Below, piece after piece: positions 1 through 6,879 of a stretch of DNA of 9,229 nt. This DNA is from Cyanobacteria bacterium UBA11370 (GTDB lineage Bacteria; Cyanobacteriota; Cyanobacteriia; Cyanobacteriales; Coleofasciculaceae), in assembly GCA_003486645.1 (NCBI GenBank), contig DNGI01000461.1:19202-28430 (forward strand), in the 5' to 3' direction. Position 1 is the stretch's first letter. The number at the start of each line of letters is the position of its first letter. The notes under the pieces are model-generated. The model saw only the letters and a list, made by a program, of their open reading frames with translations. It ran no database searches and was not told the DNA's origin. A program made the translations under genes and the position numbers.

Positions 1-22
1 CCTCTCTCCCCCTCTCCCCCTC
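1..22. repeat. C-rich direct repeat at left edge
   Basis: The octamer TCTCCCCC occurs twice back to back (5-12 and 13-20), preceded by a partial copy and followed by TC. It is pyrimidine-rich simple sequence of a kind common between cyanobacterial genes. It is cut by the window edge, so its true length is unknown. No function can be assigned. Confidence 0.5.
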
Positions 23-85
23 AATCCTTATTTAGGGTTATTCAACCGGACATGATATGATGCGATCGCTAATTGATCAAAATCT

Positions 86-120
86 ATTAACCATTAGCCA
101 TTAGCCATTAGCCATTAGCC
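86..120 (-). repeat. Heptamer array (GGCTAAT)n after murI
   Basis: On the plus strand CCATTAG occurs four times in tandem (91-118), with a degenerate unit (ATTAACC, 86-92) at the left end. Read in the direction of murI this is GGCTAAT x4 followed by GGTTAAT, starting two or three bases after the murI stop codon. It is an STRR-type heptamer array. The same heptamer family recurs at 3226-3246 and 9208-9229. Because TAA returns every 7 bases, three units put a stop codon in all three frames. Confidence 0.85.
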
Positions 121-122
121 CC

Positions 123-986
123 TCAATCAACCACTTCGAGCAACTTGGGAGAGAATGATACCGCTGGTAGATGAGTTTTTTCAACCAGTGGCGTACATCC
201 TAACCATTGCAGCGATAACTTCGCAAACTGTTGAGGACAACCGCTGACACAAAACTGAGTGGGTAGGGGGGGTGAAGTATTCTTTAATCCTAATAAATCC
301 AATTCTTGCGCCGCCGCTGCAACCACATATTCCGCTGGATCAACAAGTTGAACCTGTGAGGGTAATATCTGCCGTAATACGGGTGCTAAATGAGGATAAT
401 GAGTACAGCCATACACTAGAGTGTCAATCCGTTGTTGTAACAATGGCATCAGATATTGAGAAGCTACTTCAGCCGTGTAGGGTTCATATACCCGATTTTG
501 CTCGACTAATGGCACAAATTCTGGACAACCCACTTGCCAAACTTGGGCAGTCGGTTCAACTTCTAATATGGCACGTCGATACGCATTACTCGCTGCTGTA
601 GCAGGTGTCGCAATGACTCCAATGCGCCGACCTTCTTGTACCGCCGCCCGCGCCCCCGGTAAAATTAATCCCAGAATGGGGATATTAAACTCATTCCGTA
701 AGGTTTCTAGCGCTAAGGCATCACTAGTATTACAGGCCAGGACTACCATTTTAACATCCTGTTGCACCATCCAGCTCAGAATCTCAAACCCGAACTGTAA
801 GATTTCATTCGCAGACCGAATACCATAGGGAAGTCTGGCTGTATCAGCAAAGTAAAGAATCGATTCGTTCGGAAGTTGGCGGTAAAGTTCTCTCAACACA
901 GTCAGTCCCCCAACACCGCTATCAAAAACACCAATACGACGGCGTTGGAGTTCTCCTCTTGAGGTTAACAATTGGTCATTGGTCAT
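123..986 (-). CDS. murI: Glutamate racemase
   Basis: Interconverts L- and D-glutamate without a cofactor, supplying D-Glu for the peptidoglycan stem peptide in the cytoplasm. The 287 residues match the usual family length. Seen in the sequence: the N-terminal FDSGVGG loop with Asp22-Ser23, the LPYG segment (52-55), the first catalytic cysteine in CNT at 85-87, and the second in GCTHYP with Cys194-Thr195-His196. Both cysteines of the two-base mechanism are therefore present. Residue 89, just after CNTS, is Asp, where many racemases carry Thr or Ser. The ATG at 984-986 is the only ATG before the conserved core. It lies inside a heptamer repeat, so the first five residues (MTNDQ) are repeat-encoded, and no Shine-Dalgarno sequence precedes it. 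The gene lies 240 bp downstream of amiC on the same strand, a sensible cell-wall pairing. Confidence 0.96.
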   Translation of the reverse strand: MTNDQLLTSRGELQRRRIGVFDSGVGGLTVLRELYRQLPNESILYFADTARLPYGIRSANEILQFGFEILSWMVQQDVKMVVLACNTSDALALETLRNEFNIPILGLILPGARAAVQEGRRIGVIATPATAASNAYRRAILEVEPTAQVWQVGCPEFVPLVEQNRVYEPYTAEVASQYLMPLLQQRIDTLVYGCTHYPHLAPVLRQILPSQVQLVDPAEYVVAAAAQELDLLGLKNTSPPLPTQFCVSGCPQQFAKLSLQWLGCTPLVEKTHLPAVSFSPKLLEVVD

Positions 987-1076
987 TGGTTGTTGGTTGT
1001 TGGTTGTTGGTTGGTAGTTGTTGGTTGTTGGTTGTTGGTTGTTGGTTGTTGGTTGTTGGTTGTTGGTTGTTGGTTG
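972..1076 (+). repeat. STRR array TTGGTCA/TTGGTTG, 15 units
   Basis: Fifteen heptamer periods run without a break: TTGGTCA x2 (972-985), TTGGTTG x4 (986-1013), one variant GTAGTTG (1014-1020), then TTGGTTG x8 (1021-1076). From memory, TTGGTCA is one of the heptamers described as STRR sequences in Calothrix. The array covers the murI start codon and would give murI an A/C-rich, poorly structured leader of CAACCAA units. The eight identical copies imply recent expansion or homogenisation. Confidence 0.95.
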
Positions 1077-1108
1077 TTAAGCTAAACCACATTTGAATTG
1101 GGTATTAT

Positions 1109-1129
1109 CTGTTGCCTGTTGCCTTTGCC
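1109..1129 (+). repeat. Short heptamer repeat CTGTTGC
   Basis: CTGTTGC occurs twice in tandem (1109-1122), followed by a degenerate third unit CTTTGCC. It is a second, unrelated heptamer family in the amiC-murI gap. It is short, so chance cannot be excluded alone, but the period of 7 matches the neighbouring arrays. Confidence 0.5.
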
Positions 1130-1184
1130 CAAATCCTGATACGCAGTTTAAATGCACATCAGCTTATTGTTTGTGAGGCAACTG

Positions 1185-1226
1185 ACAAACAACAAACGAC
1201 AAACAACAAACAACGAATAACAAAAT
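1185..1226 (+). repeat. Heptamer array ACAAACA abutting amiC stop
   Basis: Six heptamer periods: ACAAACA, ACAAACG, ACAAACA x2, ACGAATA, ACAAAAT. The last unit ends at 1226, directly against the amiC stop codon (1227-1229), so in the amiC transcript the array is the very start of the 3' untranslated region (TGTTTGT units). TTGTTTGT at 1167-1174 is an exact inverted copy of 1185-1192 and can pair with it as an 8-bp stem with a 10-base loop. No T-run follows, so this is not a convincing terminator. Confidence 0.8.
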
Positions 1227-3113
1227 TTAAGGATTTTGCTGAATGTATTGAAGGATACCACGAGCGATCGCTTGGGCCATTTGGCTACGGTACGTTGGAT
1301 TAGCAAGTTTGGCAGAATCATCTCGACCTGTAAGAAAACCCACTTCCACTAAAATTGATGGCATGGAGGATCTTCTCAACACATAAAACCGGGCTTGTCT
1401 CACGCCTCGGTTGCCCACATCCACACTTTGTAAAATGCTATTGTGGACGGTTTGAGCGAGACGCTGACCGCTAGAGTAATAGTAGGTTTCTAATCCATTC
1501 ACCTCTGGACGGCTAAGACTAATTGCATTGGCGTGGATGCTGACAAACAAATCCGCATTAGCCCGTTCCGCCATTTGGACTCGCCCTTCCAGACTGACAA
1601 AGGTATCATCAGAACGGGTTAAAATTGCCTGAACCCCCTGTTGTTCCAAAATCTGGGCAACTTCGATAGAAATCGGTAAAATTACATTTTTTTCTTGTAC
1701 TCCCCCAATCCCAATCGTTCCCGGATCTTTGCCACCATGTCCCGGATCGACGATCACCAGAATGCGACTGTTGGGAACCCTGGGTTGGGAGATGGGTGGG
1801 TTTGGGGATGTGACAGGGGGTGTTGGGAATGAGGTGGGTGGCGGGACGGGAATGGAGGCGTTTGGAGGTAATACCGCGCTTCGCTGTTGTACTTGGATGG
1901 CAAGGAGGCGATCGCTGACTTGGTTCAATTCCCCCAGTTGAGTGCCAGGACTCGGTTGTGCCAGAATAACTACAGTGCGAGAGTCTTGCTGTCGGAGCAG
2001 GATTCGTGATAAAGGACTATTAGGAGTAAGCTGGGGACCTCTGACTTGTTGAGCCAGTTGAGCGTCAAAGAGGGTAATTCGATACGCACCAGTAGTCGCA
2101 TCCCAAGTAGTCGTTCCTGTAATTCGCCGATCCGCCTGAATTAAGAGTTGAGTTTGATTGTTCCCTAGTTCAACGGACTGAATTGTGGCTAATTGAGTAT
2201 TAGAAACGGGTTGATTGGGTGTTCCCGATCTGGGTGGAGTTGATATTAGCGGATTATCTAGATTAGACGCAGAAGTACCTTGGGGTAAAACGACAATACC
2301 CCCCGTACTGCTAAATATCGCCTGCCAATCTGGACTGTCACGGGTGACATTCAACGTCATCCGTACCGCTGGGGGAGAGGTTTTAGTCTGAGAGAATTGG
2401 ATTTGACTCACCCCGTAGCGATTAACCACCACATTTTGCCCGGAGAGATTCGTGGGAAATGTGATACCTTCCAGGTCAATATCAATACGTTGGCGATCGC
2501 GGCTGCGTTGTACCTTAATAATTCTCGGTTCGCCGCCACTGGTGCGGACAAAAAATCCATCCCGTGTTACCTGAAACCCGTCCAATACCGTCCCGGATGT
2601 GGTTCCTGGATTTGGGGGAGTCGGTTGAGGAAATTGAGTCGTTGGCGGATTAGGGGATGGTGGTAGGGGAGGGGGTTGTTCTATGCGCTGAGGTGTTGGT
2701 AAGTCTACCGTCCATTGGGTGGGCGAGGTTCCCCGGAATTTAACCTGCTGGGGGTCTAGGGTATAACCTGGGGCTAACTCTATTACAATCCGAGTCGTTT
2801 GGGCATCAAATTGTCCCACTCGGACTTCCCGAATCGCCCCTCCCACGAACTGATTGGCCGTCCCTCGGCCCAACCGAATCCCCGGTAGATCGACCACCAC
2901 CCGCGTTGGATTCGCAATCAATTGTGCCCTAGGTTGAACCCCTTCGTCGGTAGTAAATACCAATCGGTTCTGATTGCTGTCAAAACGCCAGAATACCAGT
3001 TGACGTGCTTGAACAACCGATGAAAAAAGAAAAACGCTCAAAAAGCTGGGGAGTAGCAGTAGCCAGCGAAATCTCACAATTATTGCTCCTAACTTAAAGC
3101 TCGGTGCTTTCAT
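1227..3113 (-). CDS. amiC: Septal N-acetylmuramoyl-L-alanine amidase AmiC
   Basis: A periplasmic zinc amidase that cuts the amide bond between muramic acid and the stem peptide. Relatives in Nostoc and Anabaena act at septa and drill nanopores for cell-cell junctions. Using numbering from an upstream TTG at 3146: signal peptide with a hydrophobic core at about 29-44 and likely cleavage after VVQA (47), a first AMIN domain about 49-150, a Pro-rich linker 157-180, a second AMIN-like domain about 188-288, a third AMIN-like stretch about 319-420, a Pro-rich linker 427-457, and a C-terminal Amidase_3 domain 461-636. The zinc and catalytic residues are present: His470 (DPGHGG), Glu485 (QEKN), His538 (SIHAN), Glu601 (EVGF). 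I prefer the ATG at 3113 (628 aa). It keeps the full signal peptide and leaves a normal leader after the promoter at 3168-3195, while the TTG at 3146 (639 aa) would leave only about 14 bases. It is the likely upstream partner of murI. Confidence 0.94.
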   Translation of the reverse strand: MKAPSFKLGAIIVRFRWLLLLPSFLSVFLFSSVVQARQLVFWRFDSNQNRLVFTTDEGVQPRAQLIANPTRVVVDLPGIRLGRGTANQFVGGAIREVRVGQFDAQTTRIVIELAPGYTLDPQQVKFRGTSPTQWTVDLPTPQRIEQPPPLPPSPNPPTTQFPQPTPPNPGTTSGTVLDGFQVTRDGFFVRTSGGEPRIIKVQRSRDRQRIDIDLEGITFPTNLSGQNVVVNRYGVSQIQFSQTKTSPPAVRMTLNVTRDSPDWQAIFSSTGGIVVLPQGTSASNLDNPLISTPPRSGTPNQPVSNTQLATIQSVELGNNQTQLLIQADRRITGTTTWDATTGAYRITLFDAQLAQQVRGPQLTPNSPLSRILLRQQDSRTVVILAQPSPGTQLGELNQVSDRLLAIQVQQRSAVLPPNASIPVPPPTSFPTPPVTSPNPPISQPRVPNSRILVIVDPGHGGKDPGTIGIGGVQEKNVILPISIEVAQILEQQGVQAILTRSDDTFVSLEGRVQMAERANADLFVSIHANAISLSRPEVNGLETYYYSSGQRLAQTVHNSILQSVDVGNRGVRQARFYVLRRSSMPSILVEVGFLTGRDDSAKLANPTYRSQMAQAIARGILQYIQQNP

Positions 3114-3167
3114 CAACAGAGTAGTTGGATGATTAGCGATACTCAAGAACGTGGCTGAGGTGAAAAT

Positions 3168-3195
3168 AGAATACTCGTTTTTTCGAGTTTGTCAA
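3168..3195 (-). promoter_or_regulatory. Probable amiC promoter with palindromic spacer
   Basis: On the minus strand a perfect -35 box TTGACA (3190-3195) and a -10-like TATTCT (3168-3173) are 16 bases apart. Transcription would start near 3160, about 47 bases before the ATG at 3113. The spacer is almost entirely an inverted repeat, ACTCG-N6-CGAGT (3173-3188, loop of six A on this strand), a possible operator. The -35 is strong evidence; the -10 matches only 4 of 6 consensus bases. Confidence 0.55.
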
Positions 3196-3225
3196 TACCA
3201 AACGATGAGTTCCAATGATAGGGAT

Positions 3226-3274
3226 GGTTAATGGCTAATTCCTAATTGTTCACATTGCTCATTACTCATGGTTA
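3226..3274 (+). repeat. Degenerate heptamer array
   Basis: In a 7-base register the sequence reads GGTTAAT, GGCTAAT, TCCTAAT, TGTTCAC, ATTGCTC, ATTACTC, ATGGTTA. The first two units are the same family as the arrays at 86-120 and 9208-9229, and the later ones are decayed or belong to a second family (ATTRCTC). An inverted single copy (CCATTAGCC, 3287-3295) follows. It lies upstream of the amiC promoter and downstream of the antiporter gene. Confidence 0.5.
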
Positions 3275-3316
3275 ATAGCCTGTCTTCCATTAGCCACCCT
3301 AATCCGGGAACTAGCA

Positions 3317-3364
3317 ACTTAGGTTATTGAGGTATCTCGCTGATGGAAACAGCCAACCTTAAGG
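3317..3364 (+). ncRNA. Possible small structured RNA (three-way junction)
   Basis: The sequence can fold into a compact three-way junction. The outer stem pairs 3318-3325 (CTTAGGTT) with 3355-3363 (AACCTTAAG), with one bulged T. Inside are a 3-bp hairpin GAG-GTAT-CTC (3329-3338) and, directly adjoining, a 4-bp hairpin GCTG-ATGGAAA-CAGC (3339-3353). The second hairpin shows GGAAACA, a motif I recall from loops of the cyanobacterial Yfr2-type RNAs, though those carry it twice. No convincing promoter was found. Short stems can arise by chance, so this is a candidate only, and the strand is uncertain. Confidence 0.2.
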
Positions 3365-3394
3365 GACGTACACTGATAAATTTAAGTTTCAGAA

Positions 3395-3503
3395 AAACTA
3401 GTAAATAGTTTGGTTTGATTTGGGGGAAGGGAGTAACTGTTCAAAATCCTTTAACGTTTAACTTTTAACCTTGCCCCCATATTCCACTAAACCTACCTAC
3501 TCC
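3395..3503 (-). other. Antiporter 3' flank with two inverted repeats
   Basis: Together with the amiC promoter, the degenerate heptamers and the RNA candidate, this accounts for the 357-bp gap 3147-3503. Downstream of the antiporter stop, TGGGGGCAAGG (minus strand, 3469-3479) can pair with CCTTCCCCCA (3421-3430) with one bulge across a loop of about 38 bases. Further on, AAACTA-TTTAC-TAGTTT (3395-3411) is a 6-bp hairpin running into TTTTT on the minus strand. Either could help end antiporter transcription, but the second stem has only one G-C pair and the first has no T-run, so neither is a standard terminator. Confidence 0.3.
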
Positions 3504-3517
3504 CTACTTAGGAGTAG
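3496..3517. repeat. Hairpin across the antiporter stop codon
   Basis: CTACTCC (3497-3503) and GGAGTAG (3511-3517) form a perfect 7-bp inverted repeat with a 7-base loop that contains the antiporter stop codon (3504-3506). On the minus strand the gene ends AAGTAGGGAGTAGG, and the DUF218 gene at the other end of the window ends AAGTAGGGAGTGGG (9196-9209). A shared repeat element therefore seems to supply both stop codons and last lysines. Confidence 0.5.
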
Positions 3518-4916
3518 ATACAGTCTCTGGTTCCTGAAACACCAATCGTAAAAATGGGGGTGCGACAAACGTCGTCAAAATGACCATCATAATAATAGCC
3601 GCCTCCATCGCGGGGGACAGAACTCCACTTGCCGAACCGACACCTAAAAACACCAGTCCTACTTCACCTCTAGGAATCATACCTACACCAATGGCGAGTC
3701 GGTTAATTCCCGGTTGACCGAAAACGGTTAAACCCGTGATTACCTTACCAATAATCGCAACGCCAATCAGGAAAATTGCTAAAACTAAACCTTCCCGGTT
3801 GCTAGGAATGGCTGGATTCAAAACACTTAAATCGGTTTTAGCCCCCACCGTAACAAAGAAAATGGGTACAAACATATCGGCAATGGGAATAACTTGTTCT
3901 TCCAATTCCCGACGCTTATCTGTTTCTGCCAAAACCAATCCCGCTGCAAAGGAACCCAAAATCGCTTCTAAGTGAATCGCTGCCCCAATATAAGACAGGA
4001 TAAAGGCAAAAATTAACGCCGTCAGCAATAACTGACCGCGAGTTTTCATTTCATTCACTAAAGCAACAAAGTAAGAACCTAAGAAGCGACCTAATAAAAT
4101 AGCACCAACCAGGAAAACACTCGCACTAATAATCAGGTAAATAACATTAGCGATCGCAATTTCCCCCGTCTTCGCCAAACTCGCTACCACCGCCAGTACA
4201 ATGATTCCTAAAACATCATCGAGAACCGCTGCACCAATAATAATTTGACCTTCAGTTGAACTAAGTTGACCAATTTCTGCTAAGACTTTAGCCGTGATCC
4301 CGATACTTGTCGCTGTCAACGCCGCACCTGCAAAAATTGCTGGCACAACGGGAATATCAAATAAGTAAACTAAACCCGCCGTACCCGCTGCAAAAGGCGC
4401 AACAACCCCAACTACCGCTACAACAGCCGCTTGTGGACCAACTCGAATCAGTTCTTGGAGGTCAGACTCTAGCCCAATTTCAAATAGCAGAATGATAACA
4501 CCCAGTTCTGCTAAAACAGAAATAACTTCACTCTGAACTTGAAATACTGATGTTGCCGACTCTGGAGTTAAATCAGCCGTCGCTTCTAGAAATTTGACTA
4601 TTAGGGAGTTCGTCGCATCAGCACCTGCTTCTGGGAAGATGAGGAGTTGTAGAGCAGACACTCCGACTACGACACCACCAACAAGTTCCCCTAATACAGG
4701 AGGTAAGTTAATCCTGGCACAAATCTCACCACCGAGTTTACTGGCGAAGTAAATCACGACTAAACTCAACAATACGCCAGCTAAAATTAGTGAACTATTT
4801 TCGGCTTCGTTAGGTGTTGCCTCACTAGCAGCGGCTAATAGCGGCTGATAAGGTTCTAATAATGGAAGCGATGGGATAGGGGCGAAGAAATTTACCCAGG
4901 TAGTTAGATCAGCCAT
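3504..4916 (-). CDS. nhaS3: Na+/H+ antiporter, CPA2 family, NhaS3-like
   Basis: A cation:proton antiporter exchanging Na+ for H+ across a membrane. The closest named relative I recognise is Synechocystis NhaS3, an essential antiporter reported in the thylakoid membrane; orthology is inferred, not tested. The 470 residues begin with a non-conserved stretch of about 40, followed by about a dozen hydrophobic segments from residue 43 to 459. Family landmarks are visible: the LPPVLGELVGG segment (71-81), the core Asp-Asp pair at 233-234 (AAVLDDVLG) that carries ions in CPA antiporters, FVTVGAKTDL (354-363), and the basic/acidic GMIPRGEVGLVF segment (412-423, Arg416 and Glu418). No C-terminal RCK/TrkA-N regulatory domain is present, unlike KefB/KefC. 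The start is an ATG without a Shine-Dalgarno sequence. The gene diverges from serA and shows no functional tie to amiC downstream. Confidence 0.92.
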   Translation of the reverse strand: MADLTTWVNFFAPIPSLPLLEPYQPLLAAASEATPNEAENSSLILAGVLLSLVVIYFASKLGGEICARINLPPVLGELVGGVVVGVSALQLLIFPEAGADATNSLIVKFLEATADLTPESATSVFQVQSEVISVLAELGVIILLFEIGLESDLQELIRVGPQAAVVAVVGVVAPFAAGTAGLVYLFDIPVVPAIFAGAALTATSIGITAKVLAEIGQLSSTEGQIIIGAAVLDDVLGIIVLAVVASLAKTGEIAIANVIYLIISASVFLVGAILLGRFLGSYFVALVNEMKTRGQLLLTALIFAFILSYIGAAIHLEAILGSFAAGLVLAETDKRRELEEQVIPIADMFVPIFFVTVGAKTDLSVLNPAIPSNREGLVLAIFLIGVAIIGKVITGLTVFGQPGINRLAIGVGMIPRGEVGLVFLGVGSASGVLSPAMEAAIIMMVILTTFVAPPFLRLVFQEPETVSTPK

Positions 4917-4955
4917 TAGTTATGAAGAAATCATCTTTCAGTCTAAGTTGTGTGT

Positions 4956-4961
4956 AGTATA
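4956..4961 (-). promoter_or_regulatory. Possible antiporter -10 element
   Basis: TATACT on the minus strand lies about 40 bases upstream of the antiporter ATG and matches 5 of 6 bases of the -10 consensus. No recognisable -35 box sits 16-18 bases further upstream, so the call rests on the -10 alone. Confidence 0.3.
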
Positions 4962-5153
4962 AGCTTGTAGTACGAAATTCGGCTAGAGCTATTAGTCCTT
5001 TGTCATGGGTCAGGCTAGGGTATTTAGGGTATTTTTAGGGCTAAACGTTTGTTTGTAAACCCTCTCTAACGGTCTGGAATCTTTAAATCTTGTAGTCAAT
5101 TGGGTATGGAGTGACCTCTTTGCCTTACAATGACCTACTGCGATCGTAACTAG

Positions 5154-5181
5154 TCACTGGTCACTGGTCACTGATCACTGT
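5154..5181 (+). repeat. Heptamer array TCACTGG upstream of serA
   Basis: Four tandem units: TCACTGG, TCACTGG, TCACTGA, TCACTGT. It ends four bases before the possible serA -35 box. This is another STRR-type family, here on the 5' side of a gene. Confidence 0.8.
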
Positions 5182-5184
5182 TTA

Positions 5185-5214
5185 TTGATAAGCTGTCCTG
5201 CATTAATTTATAGC
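5185..5214 (+). promoter_or_regulatory. Possible serA promoter
   Basis: TTGATA (5185-5190, 5 of 6 to the -35 consensus) and TATAGC (5209-5214, 4 of 6 to the -10) are separated by 18 bases. This would place the transcription start near 5221 and leave a leader of about 40 bases. The match is moderate and other AT-rich positions could serve. Confidence 0.35.
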
Positions 5215-5259
5215 AAGGCACGATTGGCGTAGCTCATCTTAACCCCCCTCTATTGGATA

Positions 5260-6843
5260 ATGTCTAAGGTTCTTGTCTCCGACCCTATTGATCAAGTTGG
5301 AATTGATATCCTCTCTCAAGTGGCTCAGGTTGATGTCAAAACCAATCTATCGCCTGATGAACTCGTGAGGACTATCTCTGAGTATGATGCTCTCATGATT
5401 CGCTCTGGTACGCGAGTCACTCAAGAGGTGATTGAAGCGGGTAAACAACTGAAAATTATTGGACGTGCTGGTGTTGGTGTTGATAATGTCGATGTCCCAG
5501 CCGCAACCCGTCAGGGTATTGTCGTTGTTAATTCCCCTGAAGGAAATACGATCGCTGCTGCTGAACACGCCCTAGCGATGATGTTATCCCTATCGCGGCA
5601 TATCCCCGAAGCGAATCAGTCGGTGAAAAATCATCAGTGGGATCGCAAGCGCTTCATGGGTACTGAAGTGTATAAGAAAACGCTGGGTGTCGTGGGTTTA
5701 GGGAAAATTGGCTCCCATGTGGCTACGGTAGCACGAGCAATGGGCATGAAGTTATTAGCGTATGATCCCTTTATCTCCTTAGAACGAGCGGATCAACTCG
5801 GTTGTCGCGTAGTAGACTTGGATTTACTCTTTCAGGAATCCGATTACATCACCCTACACGTCCCCAAAACAGCAGAAACAACCAATTTGATTAATGCTGA
5901 AGCGATCGCTAAAATGAAACCTTCGGCTCGAATTATTAATTGTTCCAGAGGCGGCATTATTGACGAGGAGGCACTGGCAGAAGCCCTAAAAACAGGTAGA
6001 ATTGCCGGGGCAGCGTTGGATGTATTTGCATCGGAACCGTTAGGAGAATCTTCGTTGCGATCGCTGACCCAAGAAGTCATCCTTACTCCTCACCTCGGTG
6101 CATCAACCGCCGAAGCCCAAACCAATGTCGCTATTGATGTGGCTGAACAAATTCGGGATGTTCTACTCGGCTTACCCGCTCGTTCGGCCGTGAATATTCC
6201 CGGACTCTCTCCCAATGTATTAGAAAAACTCAAACCTTACATGAGGTTAGCAGAAACTTTAGGCAACCTCGTCAGTCAATTAGCCGGAGGACGAATTGAG
6301 TTACTCAATGTTCACTTGCAAGGGGAGTTAGCCACTAATAACAGCCAACCCCTCGTGGTAGCATCCCTCAAAGGTTTACTATCTCAAGCCCTGCGAGAAC
6401 GAGTAAACTATGTGAATGCTTCCATTGAAGCCAAAGAGCGAGGAATTCGGGTGATTGAAACGCGGGATGCGTCAATTCAAGATTATTCAGGGGGTTCCTT
6501 GCATCTCTCGGCGAAGGGTTCTTTAGGAGAACATTCGGTAACGGGGGCGTTATTAAGCGATGGTGAAATTCATATCACCAGTATCGATGAATTCCCGATT
6601 AATGTCCCTCCCAGTCATTATATGCTGTTTACCTTGCACCGCGATATGCCAGGAATTATCGGCAAAATTGGCTCGCTCTTAGGCAGTTTTAATGTCAATA
6701 TTGCCAGTATGCAAGTTGGACGGAAAATTGTTCGGGGTGATGCGGTTATGGTACTCAGTATTGATGATCCTCTACCCGAAGGAATTTTAGGGGAGATTAC
6801 CAAAGTCCCCGGTATTCGGGATGCTTACACGGTAACACTGTAG
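5260..6843 (+). CDS. serA: D-3-phosphoglycerate dehydrogenase
   Basis: Oxidises 3-phosphoglycerate to 3-phosphohydroxypyruvate with NAD+, the first step of the phosphorylated serine pathway, in the cytoplasm. At 527 residues it is the long form with extra C-terminal domains. Domains seen: split substrate-binding domain (1-about 98 and 285-315) and Rossmann nucleotide-binding domain (about 99-284) with GLGKIG at 146-151 and Asp169 after the second strand (AYDP). The catalytic set is Arg230 (CSRGG), Glu259 (SEPLG) and His278 (TPHLG). An intervening ASB-type domain (about 320-445) follows, then a C-terminal ACT domain (about 454-527, LHRDMPGIIGKIG), the usual serine-sensing module, so feedback control is possible. 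The ATG start lacks a Shine-Dalgarno sequence, but the protein begins exactly at the conserved KVLVSDPI strand. prmA follows after 119 bp, a pairing also recalled from Synechocystis. Confidence 0.97.
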   Translation: MSKVLVSDPIDQVGIDILSQVAQVDVKTNLSPDELVRTISEYDALMIRSGTRVTQEVIEAGKQLKIIGRAGVGVDNVDVPAATRQGIVVVNSPEGNTIAAAEHALAMMLSLSRHIPEANQSVKNHQWDRKRFMGTEVYKKTLGVVGLGKIGSHVATVARAMGMKLLAYDPFISLERADQLGCRVVDLDLLFQESDYITLHVPKTAETTNLINAEAIAKMKPSARIINCSRGGIIDEEALAEALKTGRIAGAALDVFASEPLGESSLRSLTQEVILTPHLGASTAEAQTNVAIDVAEQIRDVLLGLPARSAVNIPGLSPNVLEKLKPYMRLAETLGNLVSQLAGGRIELLNVHLQGELATNNSQPLVVASLKGLLSQALRERVNYVNASIEAKERGIRVIETRDASIQDYSGGSLHLSAKGSLGEHSVTGALLSDGEIHITSIDEFPINVPPSHYMLFTLHRDMPGIIGKIGSLLGSFNVNIASMQVGRKIVRGDAVMVLSIDDPLPEGILGEITKVPGIRDAYTVTL

Positions 6844-6844
6844 T

Positions 6845-6879
6845 TTATTTTGGATTTTGGATTTTGGATTTTGGATTAT
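6845..6879 (+). repeat. Heptamer array GGATTTT after serA
   Basis: Three perfect tandem units of GGATTTT (6852-6872), flanked by the degenerate units TTATTTT and GGATTAT. It begins one or two bases after the serA stop codon. It is complementary, allowing G-T wobble, to the array just upstream of prmA. Confidence 0.9.

Larger units (their letters stand above)
4917..5259. other. Divergent promoter region, antiporter/serA
   Basis: No gene is seen in these 343 bp. The left part should carry the antiporter promoter and the right part the serA promoter. In the middle, TAGGGTATT occurs twice in tandem (5016-5033) followed by a third TAGGG (5036-5040). Next to it lies AAACGTTT, and AGGG (5037-5040) could pair weakly with CCCT (5060-5063). 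A heptamer array occupies 5154-5181. No riboswitch or RNA gene was recognised. Confidence 0.6.

Noticed and set aside
272..828. Plus-strand open frames of 86 and 109 codons opposite murI
   Set aside because: They lie entirely opposite a well-conserved racemase and encode no recognisable motif.
972..1226. CRISPR-like tandem repeats
   Set aside because: The units are 7 bases with no unique spacers, and no cas genes are nearby. These are simple tandem arrays.
3227..3295. Inverted GGCTAAT/ATTAGCC pair as a terminator or cruciform
   Set aside because: Only 7 bases pair across a loop of about 50 bases, and no T-run follows. It is better explained as decayed heptamer repeats.
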